A program made the translations under genes and the position numbers. The notes below the pieces were generated by a model. The model did not search any database. It saw only the letters and a program-made list of their open reading frames with translations, and was not told the DNA's origin. Below are positions 33,525 to 44,428 of a stretch of DNA of 64,000 nt, one piece after another. The DNA lies in the NCBI GenBank assembly GCA_029204225.1, contig CM055096.1, positions 33,523,209 through 33,587,208 on the forward strand. The letters run 5' to 3'. Each line of letters starts with the position of its first letter. The first letter of the stretch is position 1. This DNA is from Diphasiastrum complanatum (lineage: Eukaryota > Streptophyta > Lycopodiopsida > Lycopodiales > Lycopodiaceae).

Positions 33525-36500
33525 ATGCTGCTGGTTTTCCAGGATGTTGGGAGGCAATTTGATTATTTACAGAAATCTGGAGCAAGGCCTCTCTACTTAG
33601 TAGATGCCAAGGATGTTTCAACAAATGTAGAATTTGGAGAGCTTTCCATTTTGGAGGAGGAATCAGCTGTCAAGGTACCACTTCGTTTTGGTGGTCATTC
33701 GATTTATGGTCAGGCATTCCATTGATCCTTATCCTGGGTTTTATAGCTTGCACAGTCAGAGATTGTAGTAAGAACAAATTTTTTCATAGCTAGAAGTTCA
33801 TCTTTTGTAGCATGTGCGATATATGCCAAAGGAGGAGCATGGGTGGCCACTGATGAAAAGTTTCAATTTCCTGTACAGCACAAGTCATTTGAAGGAAAAA
33901 AAACAGGGAAGCATGATATTTTGTACGCTTTGAGCTAGGTAGCTTGGCAAAAAAATTTCAGTTTTAATTTTGGAAGTGATTCTGGTCAAGTTACTTGAGT
34001 ATTTCTGGACATACTAGCTCTCCTTGGCTGCCTCACACATGTAGCACAATAAATATCTCAATTGACAGTCTATGCCACATTGAAAGATAGTTTTACTAGC
34101 TTTGTAATGTTTATGTTTGTGCCAATGGTAATTCAAGTTTTAGTATCTATCTGCTGTTGGAAAGGCCCCACATTGCACCTGGAGGAAATTCTATAAAATT
34201 GTAGTATTCTAGGAAGATTTGTTTCTAATTCACCAAAATTCAGATCCTCTCTTTATGGTAGGCGACTCAGTTGATTGGGATTAGTGAAGGATGCAAGCCC
34301 TCTTTTTTGTGCATCATAGTTTTTGGAGATGAGAGTGTTTAGAGTGACATCAGGGGCCCCTAATGTGTTAATAGTTAAGCTACTTATTCTGGTGGTTCAT
34401 CATTTGCCTTGATCAGAATCAGATGTCCTTTCCATTGACTGCTTGCTCTTAACCTTTTGTAGCTCCCTTTTTTGTTTTTGGAAGGAGTACCTGCTTTTCT
34501 TTTTTTGCGAAATCTTGCTGTTCTTAGCGCATACGGAGTGGAATTTCTTGTGTGTAATATAATTTGATTGCAATTCATATTTCCTGGTTTTTTTACCCCA
34601 TAATTTCAATTAGAGTTTACTAATTACCTTTTTTTTTTTTTTGCAAAATCTTGCTGTTCTTAGCGCATACGGAGTGGTGTACTACAATTTGATTGCAATT
34701 CATATTTCCCGAGATTTTTCCTCCATAATTTCAATTAAAGTTTACTGATTAAGTGTGCTTCCATAAGGCTTAGTCCATAGTTGCTTAGGGTTTCTAGAAA
34801 CGGGTTCAGAAACATGTTTCTGAAACTTGTTTCTGATTTGGGGGAACATTTCTTAGAAACTTTGTTATTATTATTATTATTTTTGGGGCAATAAGGGTAT
34901 CAGATTAAAGCTCTAATTGAGGGCAGTAAGAATAATTAGCTAAACTATAGTAAGAATAATTTAACAGATATTTGTAGGCATTAATTAAAAAATTTGCCCT
35001 AATTTTGATAATATCTGGTTTTTTTTTTTTTCTGTTCAGCGATTCTGGTCATAGAAACGCGTTTCTGGGAACGTTTTTGCCAGAAACACGTTTCTGTGCA
35101 ACTATGACCTGGCTTATGCAGAGACTTTGGGGCATTTGGCTTTCTTCCACTCCACCAATTTTGCAGTACATTGCTGTTTATAGCTCATAATGGATTGCTT
35201 GAGAATATTGTTATTTGGAGTGCCAGTGATTGATTCTAAAATGCCAATGTCTAGGACTCAGGAGTTATATTTATTGAGATTTTTTACGGTTTAAAGCATA
35301 GAATCAATGAACTGTTAAACGGTTCAGTACGGTTCTGAGAACCGTACTGTGAACCGTACGGTTCATAATCTTTTTTTGGGCAGAACCGTATAAACCGTGA
35401 AATAATTAATCAATTAATTAATTATTTCTTTTCCCTCACCCCCAAAACGAGCTATGAGGGGTTTTGGGGGGAAAATTAAAATAAATAAATAATTAATTAA
35501 TTTTTAGATGAACCGTGTTCCCAGGACCCACGGTTCTGGGAACCCTCCAGAACTGTGGGTTCTATGGTTTAAAGGTAGTTTTCTCATATTTTCCATGTAC
35601 GGTTCAGTGCTTCAAGTGTTTTTGGTTGCTTGAGCCTTTTGATCTATCTATGGACATGATATGCACACAAGACTAATGCCCTACCGTTAGCTAACTGTGG
35701 TCATAAGCTTAAGGAGGCATAGGGTTGCTAGATATGGTCATTTAAGTAGTCAAGCTGTGAAATTTTGCAAATGTGAAGCGGTCTTCAATGCAGGACTCAC
35801 AAACCAGGATTCCCCATGCCCAAGTATATGGGAAGGCTGGACCAATGCCTCTAATCGCCCTTGAAGCCAATTTAATGAACCGAAATCATATTAGCAAGGC
35901 ATTGAACGCAGCATGGGAAAATCATGATTTCCCGAGGGCCTTGCAACTATGGAGTCTAGGCAGATGAAATCTCATTTGTATTAGAACTTCTAAGTTGTTG
36001 GGAATTCTTTGAATTTTCTTTAGAAGTATCCTGGCCCCCGCCATTTTAACTGGGAGGATCATTTCCTGCACTTTAGCACAGAGACATCATTTCTTTATAA
36101 AGGATGTTTGGTGGATACTTAGTTCTAGCATTTCCAACTTCAGAATCGATGCTTATCTTGTCAGTGTTTTTTAACTGAAATTTTTGCTCCTGCCTGTGTG
36201 GCTTTGGAATTTTTACTACATAGGTGAAATGATTTGCAATATGCATGTTCTTTTTACTGATAGAAGCTGCCGTATGAGTCTTAGATTCTAGTTCAGACAT
36301 ATACTCATGTCATGTATTAAAATATTTTGTCTGAAGTTTGAAATGATCTTCTAATGACCTTGGGTGTAGGTTAGGAAACCCTATACCATTACAAAGCAAC
36401 GTGAGAAATGGACTGAAGAAGAACATCAGAGGTTTTTAGAGGCATTGAAATTATATGGCCGCGGCTGGCGACAAATAGAAGGTGTCAAAATGATTTTCTA

Positions 36501-39500
36501 TCAATGCATCTTCTTAAGAACGTTAGATTTCTAGTGCTATTCTAGATAACCTATAACTTGGGTTCTTATAGCTCTGGTATATAAGTCAGTGCCATTTGTA
36601 CTGAAATCAGTGAGAAGTATTTCAAATTACCTGAATATGGTTTTTTCATAAATACGATTTGCAGAGCATATTGGTACAAAGAGTGCGATTCAGATTCGAA
36701 GTCATGCACAAAAGTTTTTCTCTAAGGTATCAACAATTTCCTCTGCCCATTATACTTTCTTTCCCGAGAATAGTTACAGGACACAATGCAAATGAATCTT
36801 TAATTTTCTTCCTCAGTTTCTATGTCTAAGCTGGGCACATTGGTTATCTGGGATTGTTTTTTCACTACTTATGAAATTATGGTAGTAGGGTTAGTATTAT
36901 GCAAAAATTCAGAAGAAAATGAGTTGCTTGTGATAAAGTCGCAGTTTTCTACAATCAAAGTTCTTAAGGCTGCAGCTGGATGATGTACGTGTCATGCCAT
37001 GGTATCTGAGCACACGCGTAGCTCAAAAAGTTGGAGATTGTCTATTACTATATTTTGACAACGTCTCTATGGAGTCAAAGCTGTCCGTGTTTCTCATAGA
37101 GAAAGTTTCTGGATTTGTGTATCATATAGATCTGAAAGGTCCAGAGATACAAATATGAAAAATTTGGGTCAAGTTCAAAAATATCACTCTACGTCTATGT
37201 TTGCTCCTTGGATCTTGTCTTTGATTTCAGTTCATACCTTGAAGGTTAACGTTGCTGATCCTTGTATTATGGAGTTACAAAATACTGTTCTTACATTGAG
37301 ATGTTTAATCTCTGTTATGTATCGTCTCTATTGTGCTTTGAACTTTGCTTGAGACAAAACTCACTTCACTTGTCCTTTCTGCACCCGTGCTTCTCTAAAA
37401 GCATGTTTTCTTCATGGATTACGTAGCTCTTCACTATAACGATTTTAGGTTTTCTTGTAGTCTTTTGTGACACTATTCTCTATATATACAGCTGGTTTGA
37501 ATACACTCAGGTGGATTATGGAACATGAGTTGCAAATTTGTAAGCAATTTTTATATAGGATGAGATTGGAGACAGAACAATGTGGCCAATGTTCAAAACT
37601 GCTATATTTTTCCAGAACCTTCATGACTTTCGCTCATGAATCAGTCTTCAGTTCATGCGTTTTACTTGGAAACATTTCCGGATGCCATGCCTTAAATATC
37701 AGTTTTTATGGATTTCCAGTTACCACACATTCATCCTGTTGAGACTTTACAGTGTCACCTTTTCTCAGTGAGTTCATAGCCCTTACATCGAGAGCTTAAT
37801 ATGGCCACTATCTTCTAGCTCGTATATTACTTCTATGCTGTTTGATCCTATCAGGGTATGTGACTTTACTTGGACGTGAAAAGAAAAAGGGCAAACTTTG
37901 AACATTCTGGTCAAAAAATCTTGCCAAAGGAGTTGCCTTGAACCTCTTAATGTTAGTTTTGTGGGAGAGTGAAAAACCTCGCTTGATATCTGGTCGGAAG
38001 AATTGACTTATCAAGTTAGCTAGTAAGAATGTAAATTATTTTATCAAATGATGTGATGAATAAAATTTTAGCTCTATATATATGGTACAGGTGGTGAGCC
38101 ACTGAGCTAGCAGAAAGAATGATAGATAATAGGGTGCATGACACAAAATTGATTTTGTTTGCAGTTGGAGCGAGAACAATCAACAGGAGGAAACCTCACA
38201 GCTATTGCACAAGACATTGATATCCCACCACCACGCCCCAAGCGGAAACCCAATCATCCTTATCCTCGTAAGGCCGGTGTAGGTCATGCTCCAAATCTTG
38301 CAGCTACCCGACAAAATTGCTCAGCAGCAGCTTCTGATACGCTTCTGTCAACTGGCCTTTGCATTGCCTCAGGCTATTTTCAGGCATGTGTATATCTACC
38401 TATTTATACTTGCACCAACCCTTTTTGCTTCCGGTTCGCCTTCTCTTCAGATTGCCTTTCAAAACTTCTGTTAATTCAGTCTATTTAGTTTTTGAAAAAT
38501 TTACAATTATGTATGTAGTATTGGAGTCAAGTTTTCTCTCAAAGTTTAATATAAATCTGTGTGCTTCAATGTAGACTGCTTCATGCACTCCACTGCAAGC
38601 TTATTCTGCCAGAAAAGAGTATGATCAGATGCAAAATGGTGAAATAACCAGTTCTGATGGAAGTAATTCTTTGGGTCTGAAGATATTTGGTCAGACGCTG
38701 GATCCAGCACTTCATTTATCAATTGATTCTACGGAAAAAATGCCTGATTCTGATGTTGAATCTTTCAATGAGATGGCAACATTGGAAGCTTGTGTTAAGG
38801 CAGGACGAGGAATTCTCTCACTTTCTGACAGCATAAATGCCATGCAGTCATTTGATGGGCTTTCCACAAGAATTTCCACAAGAAACTTTCCCAGAAATGG
38901 TTTTCAATCAAGCTGTGCTTCTAACATAGACCAAATGAAAGTTCTAGATAAAGATGCTTTGAGCATCAACAATGTGAATGAAGCTAGTGACTCTACTGGG
39001 AAACAAAATATCCTACATGAGAATCTGCAAGATCTGAAATTAGCAAGGGATGCTGATGCCAGAACTAGTGGTAATCAAAACTCTCTGGGTAAGATGGAGA
39101 AAATTCACGTTAATGAGGTGAAATCTGACTTTCTAACGACTACCAAGTCAAGGCATTCCGATGAATCATGTCATCAGAGGACTTTATCCACTAAAAAAAT
39201 GAATAAATCTCAGGCTGTATCTTCTGCCTGCAATGCTGGTTCCAATTTGGGGTATAGAGATATTTTGCAGAGTGCAACGAGGATACATGAAATGCCCACT
39301 CATCAGCAACTTGACCGTTCATCAATGATGCATGGCATGCACTCAATACTTTCCATCGATCCTGCAGCCTTTGCTTCAACAATCACTGGAGGATTTGATA
39401 TATCAAGATCTTCTGAGCATCCAATCTTTCATAATCCTCCCCACTTGGCCCATATTCCAGAACTGGCAACAATAGCAAGATCACTAGACCCCTTCATATT

Positions 39501-41264
39501 GCATCTAATGCAAGGACCAGCTCACCAAGATTCAGCAGCCTTTATGTCTTTTCCTTCAGGAGAGCCAAAAACAGTGTCCTCTTCACAAGTACCAGTTGGG
39601 AATTGTAAAAAAATAGCAGAAACAGTGGATGGAGCTGCAGTGGCAACGTTTGCTGCTGCATCTGCCTGGTGGGCGTTACAAGGGGCTATGATATCAGGTC
39701 TTCAGAATCATCATGCGTTCACTTTAAATGATGCCTCTGCAGCATTCAGGGATGTGCTTTACAATTATGACCAAAAACAGCGGGGCATTTCCCCAAAAAT
39801 TCCTACAGTTTCGGAGAGAGACAGTGCTCTGCAAAATCCTCAGCAAGTAGATGCTGATTGCCATGAATTCAGCTTAAACATCTTGAACCAGAGGGCAGAA
39901 TTTCTCGAAGCAGAAAGTCCTGTCATGGCTAGAAGTCCAAAGATGGTTCCTGAAGAGACAAACAGATCAAGTGCTGCAAATAGATGCAATTCTCTTCAAA
40001 ATTTCATTCCTACAGAAACCACCAGGCAGGGAATACCTACCAGCTGCACAAGTGGCGACCATGATGGAAGAAAACGAGTAAGAGAAAGTTTTGGGAGTCG
40101 AATTTCCACTCAAGACAACTGCAATGGCAATCAGCTGGAAAATACTCACAATCGAAGTGATTCCTCAATGTCAGATTGCAATCAATTCCCATGTTGTATA
40201 AATACTAAACAGTCATATGAGCACCCATTATCCAACCTATGTAGTTGTCCTCATTGCAAAAAACCTTTTAGCTCTTTCTCTTCTCCTGAGGAACATGGTC
40301 CAGATGAACAGCAAAAGAGGTTGAAGGTAACGTTGGAGGGGCGAAGGCATTCTGAGGTTGGAAATGGAAGAGATGGTCTCCAAAGATGTGCTGGCAGAAA
40401 TTTGTCTTTGCGAGAACAGCAAGATTGCAGCAAAGAAAATAGAAATCAATACCATCCTCACTCTTCTAGAGTGCAGAAGTTAGCGAACGTAAAAGGTGAA
40501 GGAAAAGAGGAACGTAACGACATTGCAGAAGAGGTTTGTTAGCTCATCACCCTTTTCTCAGGTTGTCTATATTTTAGGGTATATTTCATAGCACTGCATG
40601 TTGCAGATTATGTTGATGTTCATGTTGCTAGCTTTTTGAAAAAACGTTTTTCTATTCACAGGGTCAAGTAGCTTCTCAACATGTGTTCACCAACAGTAAT
40701 CTTCCACAAAATTTCCATACCGCCAAGAGTAATAGCAGTTCAGTTACTGTCCCAGACCACCATTTGCACTCCAAGAAAACATACAAGAAGAATGTGCTGC
40801 AAACACTAGACGAGCTGCCAGGTGAATGTGATTATCAACAATTTCGGTCAAGAGTTGCTCCAAGGACCTCAGTTGCTTATCTGCAAATTGGGAGAGTAAA
40901 AAAAGGAACTGAGGGGTTATTAAATAATTGTACTGCATCCCTTATGGACGAATCCGATGTAGAAAGACAGGGCTTGAAGGGAATGAACAGTGAAGGAGGT
41001 CTTCCATGTACTAGAACCGACTTACTACTGGAGATTCCAGGTCTGGTGACTGAGTCAGAGGAAGCTGACATGAACCCATGCCAAGGAGCAAGAGAGACAA
41101 CTGCTTCTACTCTACAGAGTGTTTTGACCAATGATGAAGCTTTCTACAAAAAGAAGTGCTTTGCATCAGATTCTCCTCGAGGATCACTACGTCCCTGCTG
41201 GAAACAAACATCTAGTGGTCTAGGTTTTTTACCTTACCGTCGGCCTTGTGAAAAACTAGTGTAG
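33525..41264 (+). CDS. LHY: LHY/CCA1-like circadian clock MYB transcription factor
   Basis: Exons: 33543(or 33525)-33674, 36370-36481, 36665-36726, 38165-38389, 38575-40533, 40662-41264; all junctions are GT-AG and keep frame. Exons 2-3 encode the MYB repeat ([49 protein letters not shown]). Exon 4 has the family block [18 protein letters not shown]. Exon 5 has LKIFGQTL and [15 protein letters not shown]. Exon 6 starts [11 protein letters not shown] (cf. the EEGR-AF-ALF block) and ends [14 protein letters not shown], the LHY C-terminal motif. LHY/CCA1 represses evening-phased clock genes in the nucleus. The product is about 1030 residues versus about 650-750 usual. The start is uncertain: exon 1 has no internal in-frame ATG. 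Confidence 0.87.
34505..34750. repeat. Imperfect tandem duplication in intron 1
   Basis: AAATCTTGCTGTTCTTAGCG...CATACGGAGTGG...TTTGATTGCAATTCATATTTCC...AATTTCAATTA occurs at about 34508-34623 and again at about 34645-34750, separated by a poly-T run. Units differ by small indels. Confidence 0.9.
34762..35118. mobile_element. MITE-like element in intron 1 (GAAACRYGTTTC type)
   Basis: Left end CATAAGGCTTAGTCCATAG and right end (reverse complement) CATAAGCCAGGTCATAG form imperfect inverted repeats, both running into TTGC. Just inside lie palindromes such as CAGAAACATGTTTCTG, GAAACGCGTTTC and CAGAAACACGTTTCTG. There is no coding sequence. Size and structure suggest a non-autonomous DNA transposon, perhaps hAT-like. 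Confidence 0.6.
35290..35573. mobile_element. MITE-like element in intron 1 (ACGGTTC type)
   Basis: Termini TTTAAAGCATAGAATC and GGTTCTATGGTTTAAA are imperfect inverted repeats. Inside are many GAACCGT/ACGGTTC words, including an 11-bp perfect palindrome around 35337 (AGTACGGTTCT and its mirror). AT-rich centre, no ORF: a typical small DNA transposon derivative. Confidence 0.65.
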
Positions 41265-41735
41265 CTTTAAGATTATTGAACGATGAGGCAAAGTGCCAGA
41301 TGCATTTGATTGAAGTTCAGAAAAGAGATTTCTGAGGAGCACTTGTAGGTATTTTAGAAACATAGTGCATCCCACAAAATATCTGTATATCTTAATGAGC
41401 ATGAAGTTTCTGTAAACTTTATTGAAAGTAGTGAGTAATCTGGACTGCTTTTGCAGAATTTTCTCACAAATGCATGTAGTTGCTTCGTCATTTGGCTCAT
41501 GATAGTTGTTTTGGCTAGACAACTCAGGTTTGAGCATTAACAAGTGCATGGTGTAAGTCAACTTTGAAACACCCTGGTGCATTTATTCATAGGAAAAAGT
41601 AGTAGGTACATTGATGAAAAAGATATATACACACCGAAGGGGAAGTTTAAACAAAAGTAAGCTCAAACAAGAGCGAAGCTTGTAGTAAAGTTAAGATTAA
41701 TCCAGATCCTGGCATTAAAAATAAAAGTGCATAAA
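41265..41735 (+). other. Probable 3' UTR and flank of the LHY-like gene
   Basis: Non-coding sequence after the stop at 41262-41264. It has an AATAAA at 41720 as a possible polyadenylation signal, and an AAAATATCT (evening-element-like) at 41376-41384 whose position makes a promoter role unlikely. Confidence 0.4.
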
Positions 41736-42260
41736 CTATAATGATGTCAGTGGGAGTCTGCCAACTGACTGCAGCAGATCAGAAAAGTGAAGAGGTGGTG
41801 AGTCGGCTAATGAAGGGAGATGAGATGTAGCAGACCTAGCCATCGTCGCCCGTTGCAAAATTGATAGGGCCTGAGCACGTTGCAGGGCAATGGAAATACG
41901 TTGTTTGAAAGAAGCCGCGAGAATAGAATCAGGAATACCTTGACGCTCTACCGCCTGATGAGAACACATGCAAAGAAAATCCTCAAAGCGTCGATGCAAA
42001 GTGCCATAAGTTTGGAAAGCATCAGTGGGGTGTCTGTTGGAGTAGTTTTTTTCCTTCACTTGTGCTGCCACGCCTACGACTTCTCCTGGTGTGAAGGCAA
42101 AGCGAGGCAACAGGTCACCACACGTGGGATCAGCAACAACAACATCTGCCAAAGTACGAAGCCCATCCCGAGAGAACAATTTGAAAGTATATTTCAACTC
42201 TTTGAAAGAACATTTAAATATTTGAAAAGAAAGGCTATAGATGCCGTAGTAAATATTCAT
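41736..42260 (-). CDS. 174-residue ORF resembling a retroelement C-terminal domain
   Basis: Open reading frame with LRTLADVVVADPTCGDLLPR, EVVGVAAQVKEKNY, YGTLHRRFEDFL and FKQRISIALQRAQALSILQRA. From memory, this order (LADVVV-DPT, a KE--Y block, a YG-LHR-F-DFL motif, then a QR-S-ALQ-AQA helix) resembles the C-terminal part of reverse-transcriptase-bearing plant mobile elements, but I cannot name the family with certainty. It lies tail to tail with the LHY-like gene. The N-terminal 30 residues look unrelated, so the true gene was probably longer. Confidence 0.45.
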   Translation of the reverse strand: MNIYYGIYSLSFQIFKCSFKELKYTFKLFSRDGLRTLADVVVADPTCGDLLPRFAFTPGEVVGVAAQVKEKNYSNRHPTDAFQTYGTLHRRFEDFLCMCSHQAVERQGIPDSILAASFKQRISIALQRAQALSILQRATMARSATSHLPSLADSPPLHFSDLLQSVGRLPLTSL

Positions 42261-42612
42261 GAGGAATTAATCCATTTTAGAGAGTTTATTAATGTCAGAA
42301 TTGAATATGAAGATGAATTGCAGGCAAAATGAGCCTGTAGTTGTTACAGTATGAGAAAGTGCAGATGCGTTTTGCTGCCGCTACATGTATGAAATAAACA
42401 TTTAAGGAGATTTGGAAGTGATCTATCAGCATGAATATTCACAAATGAGGCATTCAGTTCTCAAAACTTGAGATAGAAAGGTGGAGCTTCAGCCTTCAAT
42501 CAACTTATGAAAATTTCCAATAGGTAGAATATCATGTAGGGGTAGTTTGTAAGAGAAATCATGCTTCTTATCTGTGATTTTTCCATCATAATATGGCAAC
42601 ACCACATAATTA

Positions 42613-43294
42613 TTATATATATATATAAATATATCTAGCGATACCAAGATCCGCGGATCCATAATGATCCGCGGTATCAGAATATATGATATTTTTTTTT
42701 AAAAATTTAAAAATAAAATAAAATAATAATCTAGTGGGCAATATGGGTATCAGCTTGAAGCTCTTGATGAGAGTAGTGCATTTATGCAGGTTGCCGGTTC
42801 TGACGAGAGCGAACAGCCAAAGGACCAAGGGGATGCAAAACACCAAAAGTGTGGTTTCGCTCAAGGAGTCGGAAGGCCAAATCATGAAGAGGTCGTACCG
42901 TCGGGGGGGTTCTGCCCTCGGACCCTGCCGTTGGGGGGCTCTGTCCCCCAAACCCCCCGCCGGGGGGGTTCCGCCCCTCGGACCCCCCGTTTTTCGGGGG
43001 GCTACCGCCCCTCGAAACCCCCAGGATTTGCTGCTATATAGAAACTGTAATCTAGCCATTTCATAACCATCATGGTCTCACAATAGACCCTATACTAACA
43101 ACCGTGCCCAGTAATGGCTTCTCCTCATAACGGGGCCCTTACAGATCTGAGCTTACTAAACTGAGAGGTGCATTATTTAGTTGTCTAACACATTTGTAGC
43201 TGAAAGCACCGACAACCTGCATAAATGCACTACTCTCGTCAAGAGCTTCAAGCTGATATCCATATTGCCCACTAAAACTTTAAAAAAAAAATTA

Positions 43295-43349
<55 letters not shown>
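42613..43349. mobile_element. (TA)n-bordered transposon fragment with inverted arms
   Basis: The fragment is bordered left by TA repeats (to about 42634) and right by (TA)n 43299-43349. Its left end carries AGCGATACC...GATCCGCGGATCC palindromic motifs (42636-42680) that recur at 49848-49915. Arms of about 60 bp, 42733-42792 and 43214-43273, are inverted copies with few mismatches. Between them lies a GC-rich block (42895-43025) with repeated GGGGGGTTCCGCCCCTCGGA-like units. No gene. Confidence 0.7.
43299..43349. repeat. (TA)n microsatellite at the transposon's left border
   Basis: 51 bp of uninterrupted TA. The hAT-type terminus CAGTGGCACG begins at the next base. Confidence 0.95.
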
Positions 43350-43352
<3 letters not shown>

Positions 43353-43566
43353 TGGCACGTGGTACCGTCATTATGGTACCGCGGTACCATAATGGTGGTA
43401 CCGCGGTTATGGTGCCGCCCTCAGACCAGCGGTACCAGGACGGCACCACAAAAATAATATTTTTTATTATTTAAAAAAAAAAAAACCCTTTTAACAGGCT
43501 AAAACTAGGTAAAAAATTCAGGAAAAAAAACGGCTACGGTTTAGAAAAAAGATGTTACTGTATAGG

Positions 43567-44169
43567 GGGACTGTACTGGGGGCACTGTGGGAGAGCGGAC
43601 CCAATCGGAGTGCGGCATGTAGGGGAGCAATACATGGGACAGGTATAGTAGCACATGGGCACTGTGGAGGAGCAGACCATGGACCCAATCGGAGTGCAGC
43701 ATGTGGGGGAGCAATACATCCGGACAGGTACACCGTCACATGGGCATTGTGGAGGAGCAGACCATGGACCCAATCGCAGTGCAGCATGTGGGGGATCAGC
43801 ACATGGGGCAGGTACAGTAGCACATGGGCACTGTGGAGGAGCAGACCATGGACCCAATCGGAGTGCAGCATGTGGGGGAGCAATACATCCGGACAGGTAC
43901 ACTGTCACATGGGCACTGTGGAGGAGCAGACCATGGACCCAATCGCAGTGCAGCATGTGGGGGATCAGCACGTGGGGTAGGTACAGTAGCACATGGGCAC
44001 TGTGGAGGAGCAGACCATGGACCCAATCGGAGTGCAGCATGTGGGAGAGCAATACATCCGGACAGGTACACCGTCACATGGGCACTGTGGAGGAGCAGAC
44101 CATGGACCCAATCGCAGTGCAGTATGTGGGGGATCAGCACATGGGGCAGGTACAGTAGCACATGGGATC
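43567..44169. repeat. Higher-order tandem repeat, 169 bp (85+84)
   Basis: CACATGGGCA starts at 43652, 43737, 43821, 43906, 43990, 44075 and 44159 (there CACATGGGAT), alternating 85 and 84 bp. Two subunit types alternate (one with GCAATACATCCGGACAGG, the other with ATCAGCACATGGGG), giving a 169-bp higher-order unit. Since 169 is not a multiple of three, the long ORFs on both strands arise from the repeat and are not genes. Confidence 0.92.
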
Positions 44170-44214
44170 ATCAACAAAAGCAAATTGGGAAACATGTTGT
44201 GGGGTTAAATAGGC

Positions 44215-44405
44215 ACTCATGAGACAATGAGAGAGCCAGTGAGAGGGGGTGAGAGGCATTGTGAGAAGCTGTGAGGGAGAGCCAGTGGGAGGCTGTGAGA
44301 GAGGCATTGTGAGAGGCTATGTGACAGACCGAGTGAGAGGGAGAGGGGGGCTGTGAGAGAGCCAGTGAGAGCCATTGAGAGGCTGTGAGAGGCTGTGAGG
44401 GTCAT
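44215..44405 (+). repeat. Simple GTGAGAG/GCCAGTGAGA repeat
   Basis: Degenerate purine-rich array of GTGAGAGG, GCTGTGAGAG and GAGCCAGTGAGA words just before the plus-strand charged ORF. Confidence 0.85.
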
Positions 44406-44428
44406 TTCGAGCAATAGGGTGTCGTGAG

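Noticed and set aside
35773-35967. 64-residue ORF in LHY intron 1 as an alternative exon
   Set aside because: No clear acceptor/donor pair surrounds it, it is unlike known LHY sequence, and it ends in a stop.
38384-38574. GC-AG intron after exon 4 of the LHY-like gene
   Set aside because: CAG|GCATGT keeps frame, but a normal GT donor six bases later (GTATAT at 38390) also keeps frame and is the simpler choice.
41376-41384. AAAATATCT evening element near the LHY-like gene
   Set aside because: It lies in the 3' flank, not the promoter, and a 9-base AT-rich word is expected by chance in AT-rich DNA.
43299-43349. (TA)n plus flanking palindromes as a CRISPR array or origin
   Set aside because: Simple dinucleotide repeat in eukaryotic DNA; there are no spacer/repeat units.
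43552-44222. Overlapping ORFs up to 167 residues on both strands
   Set aside because: They arise from the 169-bp tandem repeat, whose length is not a multiple of three. Every frame opens by repetition, and no domain is present.
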